23,619 nucleotides of DNA, from positions 1 through 23,619 of the forward strand of contig CAZBMS010000024.1 in assembly GCA_964493125.1 (NCBI GenBank), read 5' to 3'. This DNA is from QGNO01 sp964493125. Lineage in GTDB: Bacteria > Chloroflexota > Dehalococcoidia > Lucifugimonadales > QGNO01. A model generated the notes under the pieces. It saw nothing but the letters and a program-made list of their open reading frames with translations. It made no database searches and was not told the DNA's origin. The position numbers were made by a program, and so were the translations under genes. Positions 14,842 through 23,382 of the stretch are shown here, piece by piece (within the stretch, counting starts at the first letter, position 1; each line of letters begins with the position of its first letter).

Positions 14842-16809
14842 TTATTTAGGTGTGGCCAATGTTACGTATCCCTCTCTTTCAAGACCTTCGAATAATTCGA
14901 GAATATGGCGAGGGTGCAAGTCAAAATCAAACTCGGCGCTTATCGCATCAGAGATTTCATTGACGCTACGTTCTCCGTTAGTAAAATTCCAAACCTCGTC
15001 TCCAATTATCCGGAGCGAGTCATAACGGACCCTAGGATCTCTGACGTTCATTTCTTCAGACATACGGAGCAAAGCACTATAACTTGTCCCAGCAAGCCCT
15101 GGACCGTTTCGCCTTACTTTTCTAGTGGGTATCACTTTCCCAGCATCAAAGGCTTTAGTTGGAGTCACCTTAGGTAGCCACTTCAGGACCTCTGAGAGAC
15201 GCTTATTAATTCTAGCTTGCAGCTTAACTACCAATACTTCTATATCTGAATTGCCGTTTAAGTTAGATTCATCAGAAAGAACTATTGCTGAGGCTACAGC
15301 CGCCTGATCCCGATTCGCAAAATGTTGAAGTCGTTTCTTTACGTATGCTGTCGTACCGTCGCTGTTCAATGCTACCCGGCTTAGTCTAAATTCGCTTCGT
15401 GCGGTAACTTCTTGCATGATTTTTATAGCATCTTGGGAACCGGCGTACGCCAGTTCTAGGACAGCTAAGGTTGTTGTAATTCCACATCTGGAAAATACTG
15501 CTGGATCTAGCATGTCGGCACTTAAGTGGTCAGTGTGGAAATTTAGATCAGGCCAAGACATGAGAAGTGGAGAGGGTTTCCCTAAAGAAGGGTAGTAACT
15601 GTTGTCACTCCAGGGAGTGTACGGTAGATTTGTAAAGTTTACGAAAGGAATCTCGTTATCGTTACTGAAGACCCAGCGAGTATCTTTTGGAGTTTCCTCT
15701 ATAAGAGAAACAAAATAGTCGTTTATAAATGTGGGAACTGAATCTGGTGAGTGATAGAAAAGCAGTGCTGCTTTACTCTTGTGTTGGTCATGTCCCACAC
15801 TGTCTAATGCAAATGAAACAATAGTATTATCGACATCCTTGGGATGCGAATCAACGTAGTGCTTTGTGCCGTGACCTTCAACATTTACCTGAAATCTAAT
15901 TGTGCGCTTAGGACGAGGAATTGCGCCATCTGCTATCAAGCTGGTTATTACCCGGCCTATTTCTGCCATTAGCGCTGGTCCTGAGGCGCAATTAGCACCT
16001 GGCTTAGTTCCAGCGGTAGAGTGTGAGACTAAGTGAATAAATTCCTCTGATTTGTCGGTACCAGTAATGTCTGCAAAGAGATTCTGTGCCTCTCCCTTAA
16101 AGGTTTTAGCCTGTATATTTACCCAAACTTTCGCTGAGCCATGCCTTGTCATCGAAGCTAGCTGTTCTGCAGCAGGGTAGTTCACGACTATAGCCCAAAT
16201 CTTGGGTGTTGCGGAGGGCATTCTGAGAAGTTGTACCGGCTCAGGTAGGGATTCACGTGTCCTAAATGGTGATGTGGGATAGAGGAGAGTGTCAGTGATT
16301 ACCCCTACAGCTCCATATGCGGTAGCAAGATTTACTGCTTGCCCAAAACTTCCAGGTATAGTGGTAGTCCTGACAAGAACTGCCTTTCCTTCTATATCCT
16401 TGCCTTCGAAGTTCTCAGGATTATCCCCAGTTCCCACATCAACCACGTCTACTGTAATACCTCCATCTTCGGTAGATGGAGTCCACCAAGGTAGACAGGA
16501 AGGGGAGTTTTCATAAGAAACCAAGAGGGTTCCATTTTGATTTCCAATCCGCAATTCAGCTTTGAGTGGCTCCCAGGCCAGTGGCATGTTTTGGGTCAGA
16601 AATTTAGTTTCACCATCTAGGGGATACCGTTCTACCCAAACTTTATCCATATTGTTATCTCTAAATAGCTGCGCTACGTAGTCTGTTGCCAAGTGGTATC
16701 CTGATGATCCAGGAGATCGATAAAAATGCGTCATGTGTGTAGCTGATTCAAGAGCTGTGTCGCCGGACAGTTCTTCCTGTATTAAGTTAATCAATTTTTT
16801 ACGATGCAT
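14842..16809 (-). CDS. M28-like aminopeptidase-fold protein with PA domain and incomplete metal site
   Basis: A 655-residue protein with an inserted PA-like domain (about 120-235) and an M28-type aminopeptidase core (about 240-455). Canonical M28 enzymes show HxD, GAxDN-SG, EE, a later D and a final H. Here the corresponding segments are VSHSTAG (261-267, H263 kept, D missing), GANCASG (271-277, D missing), VEGHG (310-314, one E), LDSVG (335-339, D336 kept) and NFHTDHLS (H425 kept). The two-zinc site is therefore not standard. Residues 603-655 resemble a PqqD-like or winged-helix domain (NGERSVNEISDAI...HILELFEGLEREGYV). AGGAGA lies 7 nt before the ATG. It follows the hydantoinase-type gene by 46 nt, probably one operon. 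It may be an altered hydrolase or a binding protein; DUF4910-like aminopeptidases are a comparison. Confidence 0.72.
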   Translation of the reverse strand: MHRKKLINLIQEELSGDTALESATHMTHFYRSPGSSGYHLATDYVAQLFRDNNMDKVWVERYPLDGETKFLTQNMPLAWEPLKAELRIGNQNGTLLVSYENSPSCLPWWTPSTEDGGITVDVVDVGTGDNPENFEGKDIEGKAVLVRTTTIPGSFGQAVNLATAYGAVGVITDTLLYPTSPFRTRESLPEPVQLLRMPSATPKIWAIVVNYPAAEQLASMTRHGSAKVWVNIQAKTFKGEAQNLFADITGTDKSEEFIHLVSHSTAGTKPGANCASGPALMAEIGRVITSLIADGAIPRPKRTIRFQVNVEGHGTKHYVDSHPKDVDNTIVSFALDSVGHDQHKSKAALLFYHSPDSVPTFINDYFVSLIEETPKDTRWVFSNDNEIPFVNFTNLPYTPWSDNSYYPSLGKPSPLLMSWPDLNFHTDHLSADMLDPAVFSRCGITTTLAVLELAYAGSQDAIKIMQEVTARSEFRLSRVALNSDGTTAYVKKRLQHFANRDQAAVASAIVLSDESNLNGNSDIEVLVVKLQARINKRLSEVLKWLPKVTPTKAFDAGKVIPTRKVRRNGPGLAGTSYSALLRMSEEMNVRDPRVRYDSLRIIGDEVWNFTNGERSVNEISDAISAEFDFDLHPRHILELFEGLEREGYVTLATPK

Positions 16810-16855
16810 TGTGGTTTCTCCTGATTAGCAGCATTAAATCGCCTTTATGTTTCGG

Positions 16856-18145
16856 TTAGGCAACCTGGAATTGTTTATTTGCGTAGGCGGTGGTATTTGT
16901 GTTGCCTGGTATGTATTTGGCTTTTCCTGATTTACTGACCACTTCGCCCTTTTCAATTACTACGTTCCCACGGACTATCGTGATGACTGGCATTCCTAGT
17001 AGCTCCATTCCCTTAAAAGTGGAGAAGTCGCTGTTGCCATGCTCTTCATCCACGGTGTGTTTTTTAGCCGGGTCCCATATGACTATATCGGCGTCTGATC
17101 CTGGTTTTATAGTTCCTTTTTGGGGATAGATGCCAAAGAGCTTCGCTGGATTTTCGCAAAACGACTGGACGAATCTGGTTAGTGTTATACGGCCGGTATT
17201 GATACCATGTGTCCAAACTAATGGCATCATAAATTCCAAGGTAGTTAACCCGGCTCCTATATCGAAAATGTTTTCTTGACCCAATATTGGCTCGTCGGCT
17301 TCTTGGTCCATAGTGCCGGTGAGTTTCAACGCCCGCGTATAGCCTGTATAGTCACTGCCTATCACACTCATCACCCCAGATGCTAAGCCTTTCCACATCG
17401 CCTCTTTGTCCTCTTCTTCTCTTAATGGGGGAGAGACTTTGAGGACGTACCCTTCTCTTAGGAAGTCTCGGTTAGTAAGGGAGAGGTAGTGTGGGCAGGT
17501 TTCGCCGTATATGGGAAGTCCTGCATCTTTGTATTGTTTTAGTATAGGTATCACTTCTTTTGCACTAAGGTGTACAGGATAAAGGGCGCAGTTGGCTAGG
17601 GTTGCCATGGTAGCAGCTCGATGCACTGCTTCAGCTTCTATGATGTTGGGTGCCGATGGAAGGTAATTTTCTATAGAGACCTTTCCTTCTGATCGGAACT
17701 TGTGTTCTAAGTATGCCTTGCAGACGCCATTTTCAGCATGAACCATTGCCATGCCCCCGTCACGCCCTGCGAGATCCATAACCTGCATAACCAATTCATC
17801 CGGTATTGCATGTATTGTGCCTCTAGATGCNNNNNNNNNNNNNNNNNNNNNNNNNNNNNNNNNNNNNNNNNNNNNNNNNNNNNNNNNNNNNNNNNNNNNN
17901 NNNNNNNNNNNNNNNNNNNNNNNNNNNNNNTTGTCAGCAAATATGGGATGTGCGTGGGAATCTAATCCACCCGGTAGTACGTAATTTCCTGAGGCATCAA
18001 TTACACGTGCCGCGGGTCTATTTGAAAGGTCTTGTCCAAGTTCCTTTATCTTTCCATCAGAAACCAGAATATCAGCCCTCGTCACACCGTCTCCGGTAAC
18101 GATCAAGCCTCCAGATATCAGTAAGTCGGAACCTTTTGCCATCAT
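16856..18145 (-). CDS. Hydantoinase/dihydropyrimidinase-type amidohydrolase (interrupted by assembly gap)
   Basis: A metal-dependent cyclic-amidase that opens hydantoins, dihydropyrimidines or similar ureides. Visible motifs are the first metal pair H64-x-H66 in GGLDSHAHP, MVHAENG, the HLSAKE segment, CPHYLSL, the Asp in VIGSDYTGYTR and the C-terminal PGSDADIVIWDP. The usual SDHC is SDYT here. The N run replaces the part that should hold the carboxylated lysine, so activity cannot be judged. About 100 Ns stand where the family needs about 260 nt (see findings). AGAAGGAGA precedes two adjacent ATGs (18145 and 18142). It is first gene of a pair with the M28-like gene and is divergent from two MFS genes. 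Allantoinase or an uncharacterised amidohydrolase are alternatives. Confidence 0.82.
   Translation of the reverse strand: MMAKGSDLLISGGLIVTGDGVTRADILVSDGKIKELGQDLSNRPAARVIDASGNYVLPGGLDSHAHPIFADXXXXXXXXXXXXXXXXXXXXXXXXXXXXXXXXXXASRGTIHAIPDELVMQVMDLAGRDGGMAMVHAENGVCKAYLEHKFRSEGKVSIENYLPSAPNIIEAEAVHRAATMATLANCALYPVHLSAKEVIPILKQYKDAGLPIYGETCPHYLSLTNRDFLREGYVLKVSPPLREEEDKEAMWKGLASGVMSVIGSDYTGYTRALKLTGTMDQEADEPILGQENIFDIGAGLTTLEFMMPLVWTHGINTGRITLTRFVQSFCENPAKLFGIYPQKGTIKPGSDADIVIWDPAKKHTVDEEHGNSDFSTFKGMELLGMPVITIVRGNVVIEKGEVVSKSGKAKYIPGNTNTTAYANKQFQVA
17831..17930. other. Assembly gap (100 N)
   Basis: Exactly 100 unknown bases, a conventional scaffold-gap placeholder whose length need not equal the missing sequence. 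It lies inside the hydantoinase-type gene. Confidence 0.97.
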
Positions 18146-18195
18146 GTTTCTCCTTCTACTGAACCAGTTGAAGTAACCTATGTTGGTTCGGCAAA

Positions 18196-18209
18196 CTTGT
18201 CAATACAAG
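18196..18209. repeat. Short dyad in divergent hydantoinase/MFS promoter region
   Basis: CTTGT-CAAT-ACAAG, two perfect 5-bp arms. A second imperfect pair, CTGAACCA/TGGTTCGG, flanks a 17-nt spacer just to its left (about 18155-18190). The dyad includes TTGTCA, a possible -35 facing the MFS genes. It may be an operator for both transcription units. Confidence 0.3.
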
Positions 18210-18278
18210 ATAAAAGGTATTTGTGTGGTGATATGAATTTTGGGCCATGCGATGATTTTGGTGGAGTTATTAGATATT

Positions 18279-19547
18279 ATGGAGACAGTGTTATTAAAAA
18301 TTATCAAGAGAACTCCTTTTTTCTATGGCTGGGTTATAGTTGCTGGAGCCTTTTTTGGGGCTTTTGCAAGTGGTGGTATCCAAGGTTTTACATTTAGCGT
18401 GTTTTTAAAACCAATGTCTGATGACTTGGGTTGGACTCGGTCAGCTCTGACAGCCGGGATTGCCATCAATACACTGATAGCTTCATTCATCGCGCCAGTT
18501 TTCGGATTTATTGTGGATAAATATGGTCCTCGCCCCATCATGGCCGCCGCCGCTTTGGTTGGAGGAGTGGCAGCTGGGTTACTTAGTAATGTGACTGAGC
18601 TTTGGCAGTTTTATGTAATATTCGCCGTAGCTGGGATATTTGGAGGCGCGGCACTAGGGGAAGTTGTCACTCAGTCTACGGTGGTCAAATGGTTTATACG
18701 ACTCAGGGGAAGGGCTGTAGCAATTGGAAGCATGGGAGGTGCAGCTTCAGGAGCAGTTTTGGCACCAGTAATTACTTTTATGGTTGCTACATCTGGATGG
18801 AGGAGTGGCTGGGTTCTGATGGCGGTCATTTTCTTAGTGGTGCTATTACCGATTTCACTATTGATGGTTCGAAGTCCTGAAGATGTTGGACTTACTCCTG
18901 ACGGGGACAGGAGTGAAGTGGATAATCAAAATCGACTTCACGATGAGGTGTCATGGAATTTGAAGGAGGCGTTGAGAGATAAAACTTTATGGTTTTTGAC
19001 CGCGGCTCTTACCGTAGCCGGATTATGTGTATCTTCGGTGGTAGTGCATGAATTCAGCCTGATAACTGATAGAGGTTTCTCTTCAGCCACTGCAGCAGCA
19101 GTTCTTAGTACGCATGCTGTTATGGCATCTGCTGGGAGGCTTATCTGGGGATTTTTAGTGGAAAAAGTCAAAGTCCGATATGCGATGTCAAGTGTATTTC
19201 TGCTATGTGGTTTGTCGGTAATAATGTTGGTGACCGTTGAATATAGCGCTTTGTTATTTGTATTTGCAGTTATTTATGGTTTGAGCATAGGTGGATATTC
19301 TGTAACAACAGCAGTGGCATTCGCCAATTACTACGGTAGAGCGAACGTGGGCTCTATAAGAGGAGCAGTTAGTCCTTTAATAACAGGGTCCGTGGCCGTG
19401 GGCCCGGTTCTGATCGCCGCGGGTTATGATTTACAGGGTAACTACACAATGGGATTCTTCACTCTGACTTTGCTTTATTTGATTGCGAGTGGACTAACAC
19501 TGTTGGCTACACCTCCCCAAAGGACTACAATCACAACTTCTGTCTAA
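18279..19547 (+). CDS. MFS transporter, monocarboxylate/oxalate-formate antiporter-like
   Basis: An integral membrane carrier of about 422 residues with the hydrophobic periodicity of 12 transmembrane helices. The N-terminal FFYGWVIVAGAFFGAF is typical of the monocarboxylate/oxalate:formate antiporter branch, and the loop 2-3 motif A appears as DKYGPRP (80-86). The central cytoplasmic loop (RSPEDVGLTPDGDRSEVDNQ and following) separates two six-helix halves. The frame is open from TTG 18240 and also offers ATG 18252; ATG 18279 is chosen because it begins just before the first helix, with GTGGAG (18261-18266) somewhat distant. The location, divergent from an amidohydrolase operon, suggests organic-acid or ureide uptake or export. 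The substrate is not predictable. Confidence 0.85.
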   Translation: METVLLKIIKRTPFFYGWVIVAGAFFGAFASGGIQGFTFSVFLKPMSDDLGWTRSALTAGIAINTLIASFIAPVFGFIVDKYGPRPIMAAAALVGGVAAGLLSNVTELWQFYVIFAVAGIFGGAALGEVVTQSTVVKWFIRLRGRAVAIGSMGGAASGAVLAPVITFMVATSGWRSGWVLMAVIFLVVLLPISLLMVRSPEDVGLTPDGDRSEVDNQNRLHDEVSWNLKEALRDKTLWFLTAALTVAGLCVSSVVVHEFSLITDRGFSSATAAAVLSTHAVMASAGRLIWGFLVEKVKVRYAMSSVFLLCGLSVIMLVTVEYSALLFVFAVIYGLSIGGYSVTTAVAFANYYGRANVGSIRGAVSPLITGSVAVGPVLIAAGYDLQGNYTMGFFTLTLLYLIASGLTLLATPPQRTTITTSV

Positions 19548-19563
19548 TAGTTGTTTTTGTTAA

Positions 19564-20841
19564 ATGAATGTGGAAAACCCTAAACCTAAAGACCAATTGG
19601 ATACAGAGTCTGGCGTAAGTCCAGTATTTTTAGTTACTTCTAATCTTAACTACCGACTTATGTGGGGAGTAGGATTCAGTGCGATACAAGCCCGGATGAT
19701 GGCTGTTCTAGTTTCAGGTTATTTGGTACTTAAACTTACTGATTCAGTGTTTCTTACCCAGTTGGCAGGTGTGGCCTTCCTACTTCCGCAAGTGTTCATG
19801 GGGATTTTTACAGGGCTAATTGCAGATACATTTGACCGCCGTAAAGTAGTTCTAGTTGCTTTCATAATAGACTTCGTTATGTTCGGCTTTTTAGGCACAC
19901 TCCTTTTTCTGGGTCTAGCTAACGAGATAATTGTGCTAGTTATCAGTTTTCTTGTAGGGATATCTTTTAATCTGGATATGGTAGCCCGCAGGACCATGGT
20001 TATCGACATTGTAGGGAAAGACCTACTAACCACTGCAGTCCCGCTAGACAATTTGAACATGACTATAGGGGGGCTATTGGGACCTGTTATAGCAGGCATC
20101 CTGCTCAAGGTTCTTAGCGAGGATCACTTTTACAATGTTGCATTCATTTACATGCTAATTGCATCGTCGTATTTGGTTGCGATATTTTTCCTCATTAGAA
20201 TTAGACTTGAATGGCCGCAAATACGCAACTCTTTTGCCTTAAGACAGTCGTACAGATTTGTTGCGGAGGGTTTTCGCGAAGTAATAAGTAATCGGGCGAT
20301 AGTCGGGGTGTTGGGAATTACGGTTTTGATGAATGTTGCATTCTTCTCTTTCAAACCCATGATTCCAGTGTTCGCAGAAAAAGTTTTGTTTGTTGATCCA
20401 GCCGCCATGGGTTTTCTGGGTGGTGCCTCTGGGATAGGATCTTTATTCGGATCGATATTTATAGCCGCAAAGAGAAACATTCGAAGTAAATCTGCGTACT
20501 ACTCCGCCGGCACACTCATTTCGCTTGGTCTACTTATAATTTTCTCATTTTCTCGAAGTTACCCACTTTCCTTAGTATTGCTTATTTTGGCCGGTGTGAG
20601 CACATCTGCGTTTGGGGCTATGCAAGCTACGCTGATTCTTTTGTCTGCTAAAGAAGAAATGAGGGGCAGGGCTATGGGGATTTTGAGCTTGGCTATAGGG
20701 GCTGAGCCGATTGGAGGCATATTATTGGGAGTTTTAGCGGAGATCTTAGGCCCGAGTGATGCTGTTGGAGTGGTGGCTGTGGTTGGATTTATTTTGACTG
20801 TTGTTTGGGTTATTGTAGCTAAGCAGATGCGCCGGCTTTGA
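19564..20841 (+). CDS. MFS transporter, DHA3/EntS-like (MFS_3 type)
   Basis: A second 12-helix carrier of 425 residues, of a different MFS branch from its neighbour. A soluble N-terminus of about 25 residues precedes NYRLMWGVGFSAIQARMMAV, typical of MFS_3/EntS-like exporters, with motif A as ADTFDRRK (87-94). Halves join near residues 215-240 (IRIRLEWPQIRNSF). Relatives export siderophores, macrolides or other small molecules, but many are uncharacterised. It starts 16 nt after the previous stop and is surely cotranscribed. The ribosome binding site is not evident (upstream sequence is T-rich), so translational coupling to the first transporter is plausible. It converges with the phosphotriesterase-family gene (24 nt). 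Confidence 0.83.
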   Translation: MNVENPKPKDQLDTESGVSPVFLVTSNLNYRLMWGVGFSAIQARMMAVLVSGYLVLKLTDSVFLTQLAGVAFLLPQVFMGIFTGLIADTFDRRKVVLVAFIIDFVMFGFLGTLLFLGLANEIIVLVISFLVGISFNLDMVARRTMVIDIVGKDLLTTAVPLDNLNMTIGGLLGPVIAGILLKVLSEDHFYNVAFIYMLIASSYLVAIFFLIRIRLEWPQIRNSFALRQSYRFVAEGFREVISNRAIVGVLGITVLMNVAFFSFKPMIPVFAEKVLFVDPAAMGFLGGASGIGSLFGSIFIAAKRNIRSKSAYYSAGTLISLGLLIIFSFSRSYPLSLVLLILAGVSTSAFGAMQATLILLSAKEEMRGRAMGILSLAIGAEPIGGILLGVLAEILGPSDAVGVVAVVGFILTVVWVIVAKQMRRL

Positions 20842-20865
20842 CATTCAGAATTTATTGAAGAATAG

Positions 20866-21828
20866 CTAACTAGCGATACTTAATGCCCGGGCTGGGTTTG
20901 TTATCATCATTACTTCAATTTCTGCGTTTGATATACCTGCCGATTTCAATCGGTGAGAAAAATTCTCGAAAATGTAGCAATATCCTGAATGGCCGCCATC
21001 TCTAAGCCACTTTTTTCGACTTGTATCTTGTGACAGTAGTAAGCTGTTCAAATGTCCCCTTCGGATTAGCTCAAAAAGTAATTCTGCACGTGTTTGATCT
21101 AATAAGAAGTGCTCTTTACCTATGACATCGAATTGAATGAAGCATCCCTCATCTGCCAGCCAGGACAAGACGTCAATATCTGGTCTTTCATCTACGTGAC
21201 CGACAATTAACCTAGAAGGATCAACGCCTTCGGACTTCAATATTTCGAGTTGCTGAACGCCTGCTACACCGCCAGGTATTTCCATCCGACGATTGCCAGT
21301 AGTATGTGTAGTGATAACGGCACCTGTTCGTTTCTGAGCTATTGCCACAGCCTTTAGCACCTTCAATTCGATACCCTCTACTTTGGCTCTGTGAATGGCC
21401 GACTTAAATATGCCGCATCGACGTTGGCTTTTCCCTACACCTTGTTCCACCTCATTTGTTATATGGTCTGCGAGTTTTTCGATTGGCCACTCGTGGACGA
21501 ATTTGGGTATGTGGGGCTCTATGTAATATCCTGCAGTTGCAATTATATGAACTTCGCTAGCTTCAGAAAGTTTTGATAGCGTATCCAAATCCCGCCCCCA
21601 CCCATCGCACGTTACGTCTATCATTGAATTGCCGCCCGCATTTTTATATGCTTTCAATTCAGCTACCATCACATCGAAGTCATCAAGTCGCATGAATGTG
21701 CTTTCAGATCGGGTTGTTCCCAGAAGATCAACTCTAGGGCCTAATCTTTGATCGCACCAGATATGTTCGTGTGGAAGACATACCCCTAGCTGTTGTTCTG
21801 ATATTTCCCCCAGGACAGTTTGTATCAT
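20866..21828 (-). CDS. Phosphotriesterase-family metal hydrolase (lactonase/PTE-like)
   Basis: A binuclear metal hydrolase of the amidohydrolase superfamily; family members hydrolyse lactones, phosphotriesters or other esters. All expected ligands are visible in 320 residues: H20 and H22 (LPHEHIW), a bridging carboxylated lysine K142 (CGIFKSAI), H175 (TTHT), H211 (GHVDE) and D268 (LSQDTSRK). The Asp at HVDERPD and C-terminal NPARALS also fit. Natural activity is more likely lactonase or carboxyl-ester hydrolysis than organophosphate degradation. A GGA precedes ATG 21828. It is last gene of a three-gene operon, 18 nt after the isochorismatase-like gene. Confidence 0.88.
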   Translation of the reverse strand: MIQTVLGEISEQQLGVCLPHEHIWCDQRLGPRVDLLGTTRSESTFMRLDDFDVMVAELKAYKNAGGNSMIDVTCDGWGRDLDTLSKLSEASEVHIIATAGYYIEPHIPKFVHEWPIEKLADHITNEVEQGVGKSQRRCGIFKSAIHRAKVEGIELKVLKAVAIAQKRTGAVITTHTTGNRRMEIPGGVAGVQQLEILKSEGVDPSRLIVGHVDERPDIDVLSWLADEGCFIQFDVIGKEHFLLDQTRAELLFELIRRGHLNSLLLSQDTSRKKWLRDGGHSGYCYIFENFSHRLKSAGISNAEIEVMMITNPARALSIAS

Positions 21829-21846
21829 TGCTACATCCTTAACAAT

Positions 21847-22536
21847 TTAGACCAACACTTCGCCTTCGATTCCCAAGCGCTCCAGTATTCCCAGAACCTC
21901 GGCTGTAGTTCTAAGTTTTATCAACCCGTGCGCTATATTTCCACTTACGTAGTCTTGGCTTGTTCTGGTCAAAGCAGCGACTGCATCAGAGACCAATAGA
22001 CTACTTATTCCCATGTCTGAGAGGTCAAGGCTGGTTTGACTGATACCGTAATCTAACATGCACCCGATAATCAGGACGTTTGAAATCCCATTTCCATCAA
22101 GGAATTTCAAAAACTCTGGATTCGACGTAGCGCTCCAACCAGGCTTTGAGAAAATGGGTTCATTATTAATTGGTCGCCAAGAAATTGGGTAGGTGCCATC
22201 TTCTCCGTCAAGGTCCCAAGACCAGCCAGTTGCCTGTTGAAGATCCGACACCTCATCATTTCTGTAGCCTAGGCTGCTGAATGCTATGTGAAGTCCTTGT
22301 TCACGGCATGCTTCTAACACTTGAGGTATATTCTTTTTTATAAGGTCCAGCAGGTCGAAGTACTCACTAAATTCAGCTGATAAAATTTTTTTCCGTACAC
22401 GAGTAGCTATCCATCCAGACTCCTGATCAGAAAAAGGGGAGTGTAAATCCTGCAATAGTAGGCAGGTGTTACCAGATTTGATATGGAGAGGTCTAGTTTC
22501 TTTTGTTATTAGTGTGAGTGGATGCCTAAGTACCAT
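21847..22536 (-). CDS. Isochorismatase-like cysteine hydrolase
   Basis: A 229-residue protein of the isochorismatase/nicotinamidase fold. The catalytic triad can be read as D30 (LLLQDLHSPF), K131 (FSKPGWSA) and C159 (IIGCMLDYGISQTSLD). Such enzymes hydrolyse amides (nicotinamide, N-carbamoyl compounds, ureidoacrylate) or vinyl ethers. An extended segment (about 92-128, with GWSWDLDGEDG) between the Asp and Lys regions is longer than in nicotinamidases and common in catabolic members. The start codon directly abuts the stop of the SDR gene (TAA-ATG), with AGG 7 nt upstream, showing tight coupling. The substrate probably relates to those of its SDR and phosphotriesterase-family neighbours, but is unknown. 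Confidence 0.85.
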   Translation of the reverse strand: MVLRHPLTLITKETRPLHIKSGNTCLLLQDLHSPFSDQESGWIATRVRKKILSAEFSEYFDLLDLIKKNIPQVLEACREQGLHIAFSSLGYRNDEVSDLQQATGWSWDLDGEDGTYPISWRPINNEPIFSKPGWSATSNPEFLKFLDGNGISNVLIIGCMLDYGISQTSLDLSDMGISSLLVSDAVAALTRTSQDYVSGNIAHGLIKLRTTAEVLGILERLGIEGEVLV

Positions 22537-23382
22537 TTATATACCTGCTTTGTTTTGCTGATTCTGCCATTCCAGCCTAGCAATCATATCTTCTGCTCTC
22601 GGGGTAACTTTTTCGGGAGTAAAGTCAAAATCCCAACCTTCTGAATCTATCGTATCTACTAAACTACCAGCGCTGAAACTAAGCCCGTTATATTGAGTGG
22701 GTTCCTGATTAGATAGCCAAACGAATGCTCTGCCAAGGTTGGCAGGATCAGCCCATCCAGTGGTTATGTCATTTGGCATATTTGTTGCTGCTTGACGGGT
22801 AATGCCCGTGGGCTTGATCGATTTACCAGGGGAGATAGTGTTCACGGCTATATTGTGAGCCCCGGCTTCTGAGGCCAAGGATTTGATGAAACCTTCCTGC
22901 CCATGTTTGCCGACGCAGTACGCTATCTCTTTTATGTGACCTCTGTAGCTTGCTCCACTAGCAACCCCGATAATATGCCCCCTGCCTTGGCTTTTCATTA
23001 CTTCCCAACTGGCTTTTGCCCCGTTAAATAATCCACCTAAGCTTATGTTAAGTTCCCACCACCACGTTTCGTACGAAGTGTTTTCGAAGCTTATTAGAGG
23101 CATCACTGCAGCTGTGTGCACCAGAACATCTAGTCTGCCCCACTTATCAACGATGTTGGTTACTACTTGGTTAAATTCCTTTGCATCAGCAACGTCTAAG
23201 TGACAGGACGTTACGATACCGCCACAATCTGATATTTCTTTAGTTCCAGTTTGCAACTCATCAAGATTAACGTCGGTTGCGCAGACTTTGGCACCGGTTG
23301 AGGCGAATGCTTTTGCGATACCCCATCCGAGGCCTCTTCCGGCGCCTGTGATAAGTGCTACTTGACCTTTGGGCAATGACAT
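22537..23382 (-). CDS. Short-chain dehydrogenase/reductase (SDR), first gene of catabolic operon
   Basis: A 281-residue NAD(P)-dependent oxidoreductase with TGAGRGLG (12-19), Asp37 after the second strand (ATDVN, suggesting NAD), a divergent HTAAV (89-93) in place of NNAG, S142 and the catalytic pair Y155/K159 (YCVGK). About 25 extra C-terminal residues (EKVTPRAEDMIARLEW) extend past the usual SDR end. It is first gene of the SDR/cysteine hydrolase/phosphotriesterase-family operon. The start ATG (23380-23382) lies inside the 3' arm of a perfect inverted repeat, and the only Shine-Dalgarno-like AAGG is in its loop, suggesting control of initiation or an operator. Confidence 0.88.
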   Translation of the reverse strand: MSLPKGQVALITGAGRGLGWGIAKAFASTGAKVCATDVNLDELQTGTKEISDCGGIVTSCHLDVADAKEFNQVVTNIVDKWGRLDVLVHTAAVMPLISFENTSYETWWWELNISLGGLFNGAKASWEVMKSQGRGHIIGVASGASYRGHIKEIAYCVGKHGQEGFIKSLASEAGAHNIAVNTISPGKSIKPTGITRQAATNMPNDITTGWADPANLGRAFVWLSNQEPTQYNGLSFSAGSLVDTIDSEGWDFDFTPEKVTPRAEDMIARLEWQNQQNKAGI

